7,924 nt of DNA from an uncultured Oscillospiraceae bacterium (GTDB lineage Bacteria; Bacillota; Clostridia; Oscillospirales; Acutalibacteraceae), in assembly GCA_900550315.1 (NCBI GenBank), contig URRK01000070.1, forward strand, positions 1 through 7,924, read 5' to 3'. Positions within the stretch are counted from its first letter, which is position 1; every line of letters starts with the position of its first letter. Both the position numbers and the translations under genes were made by a program. This document shows positions 6,791 to 7,924 of the stretch, piece by piece. Below the pieces are notes generated by a model. The model saw only the letters and a program-made list of their open reading frames with translations, did no database searches and was not told the DNA's origin.

Positions 6791-7204
6791 GTGTGGTACC
6801 GATTAAATGCTTTTCTTGCCCGGGCTTTAGCCGGCCGCTGCGGGTTTGACGGGCTGAATAAATTTATTTTTGCCGTGTATGTAGCCTTAATGACCGTAAA
6901 CTTAATTTTCCGCAACCGTTTTGTTTACCTTGCCATTTGGCTATTGTTTTTACTGCTGCTGTTGCGGATGTTTTCTAGAAACCTTACCGCCCGCCAGCGG
7001 GAAAACAACAAATTTATGCAGCTTGTTTACAAGCTGCGCCGCCAAAACCGGCAGCGGGCAAGCCGCAAGGCCGATGTTACCCACATTTACAAAAAATGCC
7101 CCCACTGCAAGGCCACGGTGCGCCTGCCGCGCAAAAAGGGCCGCCACCGGGTAGATTGCCCCAAGTGCGGCCGTGAATTTAAAGTGCATATTTTTAAAAG
7201 CTAA
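6791..7204 (+). CDS. Small membrane protein with C-terminal zinc ribbon
   Basis: Protein of 137 residues that I do not recognise by name. Residues about 25-40 and 44-61 are strongly hydrophobic and probably form a hairpin of two membrane helices. A very basic, glutamine- and arginine-rich stretch follows (about 62-95), probably on the cytoplasmic side. The tail has two CPxC knuckles, CPHC (C103, C106) and CPKC (C123, C126), spaced as in a zinc ribbon. Such zinc-ribbon membrane proteins recur as hypothetical proteins in Clostridia. The start is GTG (6791), preceded by AAAGGGGG about 7 nt upstream; no ATG gives a comparable product. It has its own promoter and ends at the bidirectional terminator at 7260-7288. 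Confidence 0.85.
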   Translation: MWYRLNAFLARALAGRCGFDGLNKFIFAVYVALMTVNLIFRNRFVYLAIWLLFLLLLLRMFSRNLTARQRENNKFMQLVYKLRRQNRQRASRKADVTHIYKKCPHCKATVRLPRKKGRHRVDCPKCGREFKVHIFKS

Positions 7205-7227
7205 ACACTTAAAGACATCTTAACACC

Positions 7228-7260
7228 TTGAAAATTCGTACAAAATTCGTACACGAAACA
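7228..7260. repeat. Tandem AAAATTCGTAC repeat, host side of the junction
   Basis: Two perfect, adjacent copies of AAAATTCGTAC (7231-7241 and 7242-7252), followed by ACGAAACA. Over about 33 bp this block resembles the one at 7432-7465 on the other side of the att-like sequence. It may be an integrase arm site, an operator or part of an older integration scar. Confidence 0.6.
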
Positions 7261-7288
7261 AAAAAAGCGCCTAAAATAGGCGCTTTTT
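7260..7288. terminator. Bidirectional terminator, probably shared by the zinc-ribbon gene and ssrA
   Basis: GCGCCTA (7267-7273) pairs perfectly with TAGGCGC (7277-7283) around an AAA loop, with A-runs (7260-7266) on the left and T-runs (7284-7288) on the right extending the stem. On the plus strand it ends the zinc-ribbon gene; on the minus strand seven T follow, and the hairpin stands 7 nt after the CCA end of the RNA-gene fragment, exactly where a tmRNA terminator would be expected. Confidence 0.88.
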
Positions 7289-7295
7289 AAGCATT

Positions 7296-7313
7296 TGGTG
7301 GAGGCGGGGGGAA
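7296..7313 (-). other. Attachment-site-like fragment: 3' end of ssrA (tmRNA) without the gene body
   Basis: On the minus strand the sequence reads TTCCCCCCGCCTCCACCA. This is what a tmRNA 3' end should look like: the 3' T-stem strand CCCCC, the 3' acceptor strand CGCCTCC (able to pair with GGGGGCG using the G3-U wobble read by alanyl-tRNA synthetase), then ACCA. Upstream, where the T-loop (GGTTCGA) should be, the sequence is unrelated (GCTCTAATT), so no RNA gene is present. Isolated 3' ends of tmRNA or tRNA genes are the hallmark of att sites used by tyrosine integrases. tRNA-Ala ends similarly and remains an alternative. Confidence 0.72.
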
Positions 7314-7331
7314 AAATTAGAGCATATTTTT

Positions 7332-7377
7332 GCCGAAAATCAGCACCCGGCAAAAGCCTTAGAAAACCACTAATAAT
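7332..7377. repeat. Diverged dispersed repeat, copy 2
   Basis: This segment holds AAAGCCTTAGAAAACCAC (7353-7370) and the overlapping GAAAACCACTAATAAT (7362-7377), which match 16/18 and 14/16 with modules at 4020-4037 and 4004-4019. Here the CCTTAG module precedes the GAAAACCA module; in copy 1 the order is reversed. It lies on the element side of the att-like core. Confidence 0.4.
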
Positions 7378-7431
7378 GCGGGTTTAGGGCGTTTTCGGAA
7401 TTTTCGGTTTTTTAAACAAAACAAAGTTTTT

Positions 7432-7465
7432 TTGTAATATTCGTGCAAATTCGTGCCCAAAAACA
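7432..7465. repeat. Tandem ATTCGTGC repeat, element side of the junction
   Basis: AATATTCGTGC (7436-7446) followed by AAATTCGTGC (7447-7456), then CCAAAAACA. It is a diverged version of the tandem repeat at 7228-7260, in the same orientation and about 200 bp away, with the att-like core between them. Its right end overlaps the U-tract of the amidase terminator. Confidence 0.55.
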
Positions 7466-7502
7466 GCCGCCGAAACAGTGTAAAAACTGTACCTCGGCGG
7501 CT
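7459..7502 (-). terminator. Rho-independent terminator of the amidase gene
   Basis: AGCCGCCGA (7465-7473) pairs perfectly with TCGGCGGCT (7494-7502), and an inner ACAGT/ACTGT stem (7475-7479, 7486-7490) extends the hairpin. On the minus strand the stem is followed by GTTTTTG. It begins 15 nt after the amidase stop codon. Confidence 0.85.
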
Positions 7503-7516
7503 TGAATTTTAGCCGG

Positions 7517-7924
7517 TTATTTCTTTACTAAAAAGTCTAAGGCAACCCAACCGGCGCCGGACTTTAACCGGCCCCAACCTTTGGCCGAACCCGGCCCGGT
7601 TTTAACCTCGGTAATGGTGTAGACCTGGTTCTTTTTAACCTTGCCGTTTTTGGCGTAGTTGGTACCGGGGCCTTTGCGCACCCAGCACCACTGGCCGGTT
7701 ACTTTGTAAAGAGTTCCGGCCGGGGCAGTAGACTTCGGTTTAGCGGGGGCAGAGAGCTGAGGCTTTGCGGGCGACTGCGGTGCTTTAACGGCAACGCCTA
7801 AGGTTTTTAACACCCCGTGCGCTACGGCCACGCCCATTTTGCGTTGTTTTTCTGCCGTATTGATGATTCGAATATCAGTGGCGTTATCTACAAACGCGCA
7901 CTCTACAATAACGCTGGGGGCCTT
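7517..7924 (-). CDS. N-acetylmuramoyl-L-alanine amidase (Amidase_3), C-terminal part, with SH3-like domain; partial
   Basis: The frame is open from the right edge, whose first codon is complete, to TAA at 7517, giving 135 residues. The visible N-terminal part has PSVIVECAFVDNATD (3-17): this is the end of the Amidase_3 catalytic domain, with the conserved glutamate (E8) next to the zinc site, followed by the last helix (MGVAVAHGVLKTLG, 30-43). A proline-, alanine- and lysine-rich linker (about 46-70) leads to an SH3-like wall-binding domain (about 72-135: CWVRKGPGTNY, KKNQVYTITEV, GWGRLKSGAGWVALDFL). The enzyme cleaves the amide bond between MurNAc and L-Ala. The compact catalytic-linker-SH3 layout and VECAFVDN resemble endolysins of clostridial phages, although a host autolysin is possible. 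An ATG at 7837 lies inside the catalytic domain and is not the start. Confidence 0.88.
   Translation of the reverse strand, partial: KAPSVIVECAFVDNATDIRIINTAEKQRKMGVAVAHGVLKTLGVAVKAPQSPAKPQLSAPAKPKSTAPAGTLYKVTGQWCWVRKGPGTNYAKNGKVKKNQVYTITEVKTGPGSAKGWGRLKSGAGWVALDFLVKK

Larger units (their letters stand above)
7296..7924. mobile_element. Putative end of a prophage or integrative element inserted at ssrA (continues beyond window)
   Basis: The segment starts at the isolated tmRNA 3' end and carries a phage-endolysin-like amidase whose gene runs off the right edge. The orientation is consistent: the native ssrA terminator is left of the core (host side), whereas the expected ssrA body to the right has been replaced by foreign sequence. 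The intact ssrA and the integrase would then lie at the far end of the element. No integrase is visible in the window, so this is inference. Confidence 0.5.

Noticed and set aside
7296..7330. A complete tRNA or tmRNA gene on the minus strand
   Set aside because: The T-loop and everything upstream of the last 18 nt are missing, so only a 3' fragment is present.
7228..7465. The tandem repeats as a CRISPR array
   Set aside because: Units are only 10-11 bp, directly adjacent and lack spacers.

Overview
The window looks like chromosomal DNA of a low-to-mid GC Gram-positive bacterium, most likely a gut-type member of Clostridia (Oscillospiraceae/Ruminococcaceae-like). The reasons are strong AGGAGG-type ribosome binding sites, sigma-A promoters with 17-bp spacers, a YtrA-type GntR/ABC operon and a COG2509-type FAD protein. 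This placement is inference; no marker gene fixes the species.

Left part (about 120-3850, minus strand): a three-gene operon. A short GntR/YtrA-type repressor is followed by an ABC ATPase (1-nt gap) and a large ABC-2-like permease (ATGA overlap). It starts at a very good promoter (TTGACA, 17 bp, TATAAC). A perfect 14-bp palindrome lies where transcription should start and is a likely autoregulatory operator. The operon ends at a strong hairpin terminator at 121-157.

Middle (3850-6692, plus strand): a 450-bp divergent intergenic region with a 16-bp GC palindrome and a structured leader leads into a flavoprotein of the COG2509 type with a four-cysteine cluster. This is followed by a double-palindrome hairpin and a terminator. 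A monocistronic AraC-family regulator with its own consensus-like promoter comes next.

Right part (6693-7924): a small two-helix membrane protein with a zinc ribbon (plus strand) ends at a bidirectional terminator. Just beyond it lies an isolated copy of the 3' end of a tmRNA (ssrA) gene, or less likely tRNA-Ala, on the minus strand: TTCCCCCCGCCTCCACCA, ending exactly in CCA and followed 7 nt later by the terminator hairpin. The rest of the RNA gene is absent. To the right is the C-terminus of a phage-like N-acetylmuramoyl-L-alanine amidase with an SH3-like domain, running off the window. I read this as the distal attachment site of a prophage or other integrative element inserted in ssrA: host DNA left of about 7296, element right of it. 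Tandem TTCGTRC repeats and a diverged dispersed repeat lie near the junction. This is the most notable structure in the window.
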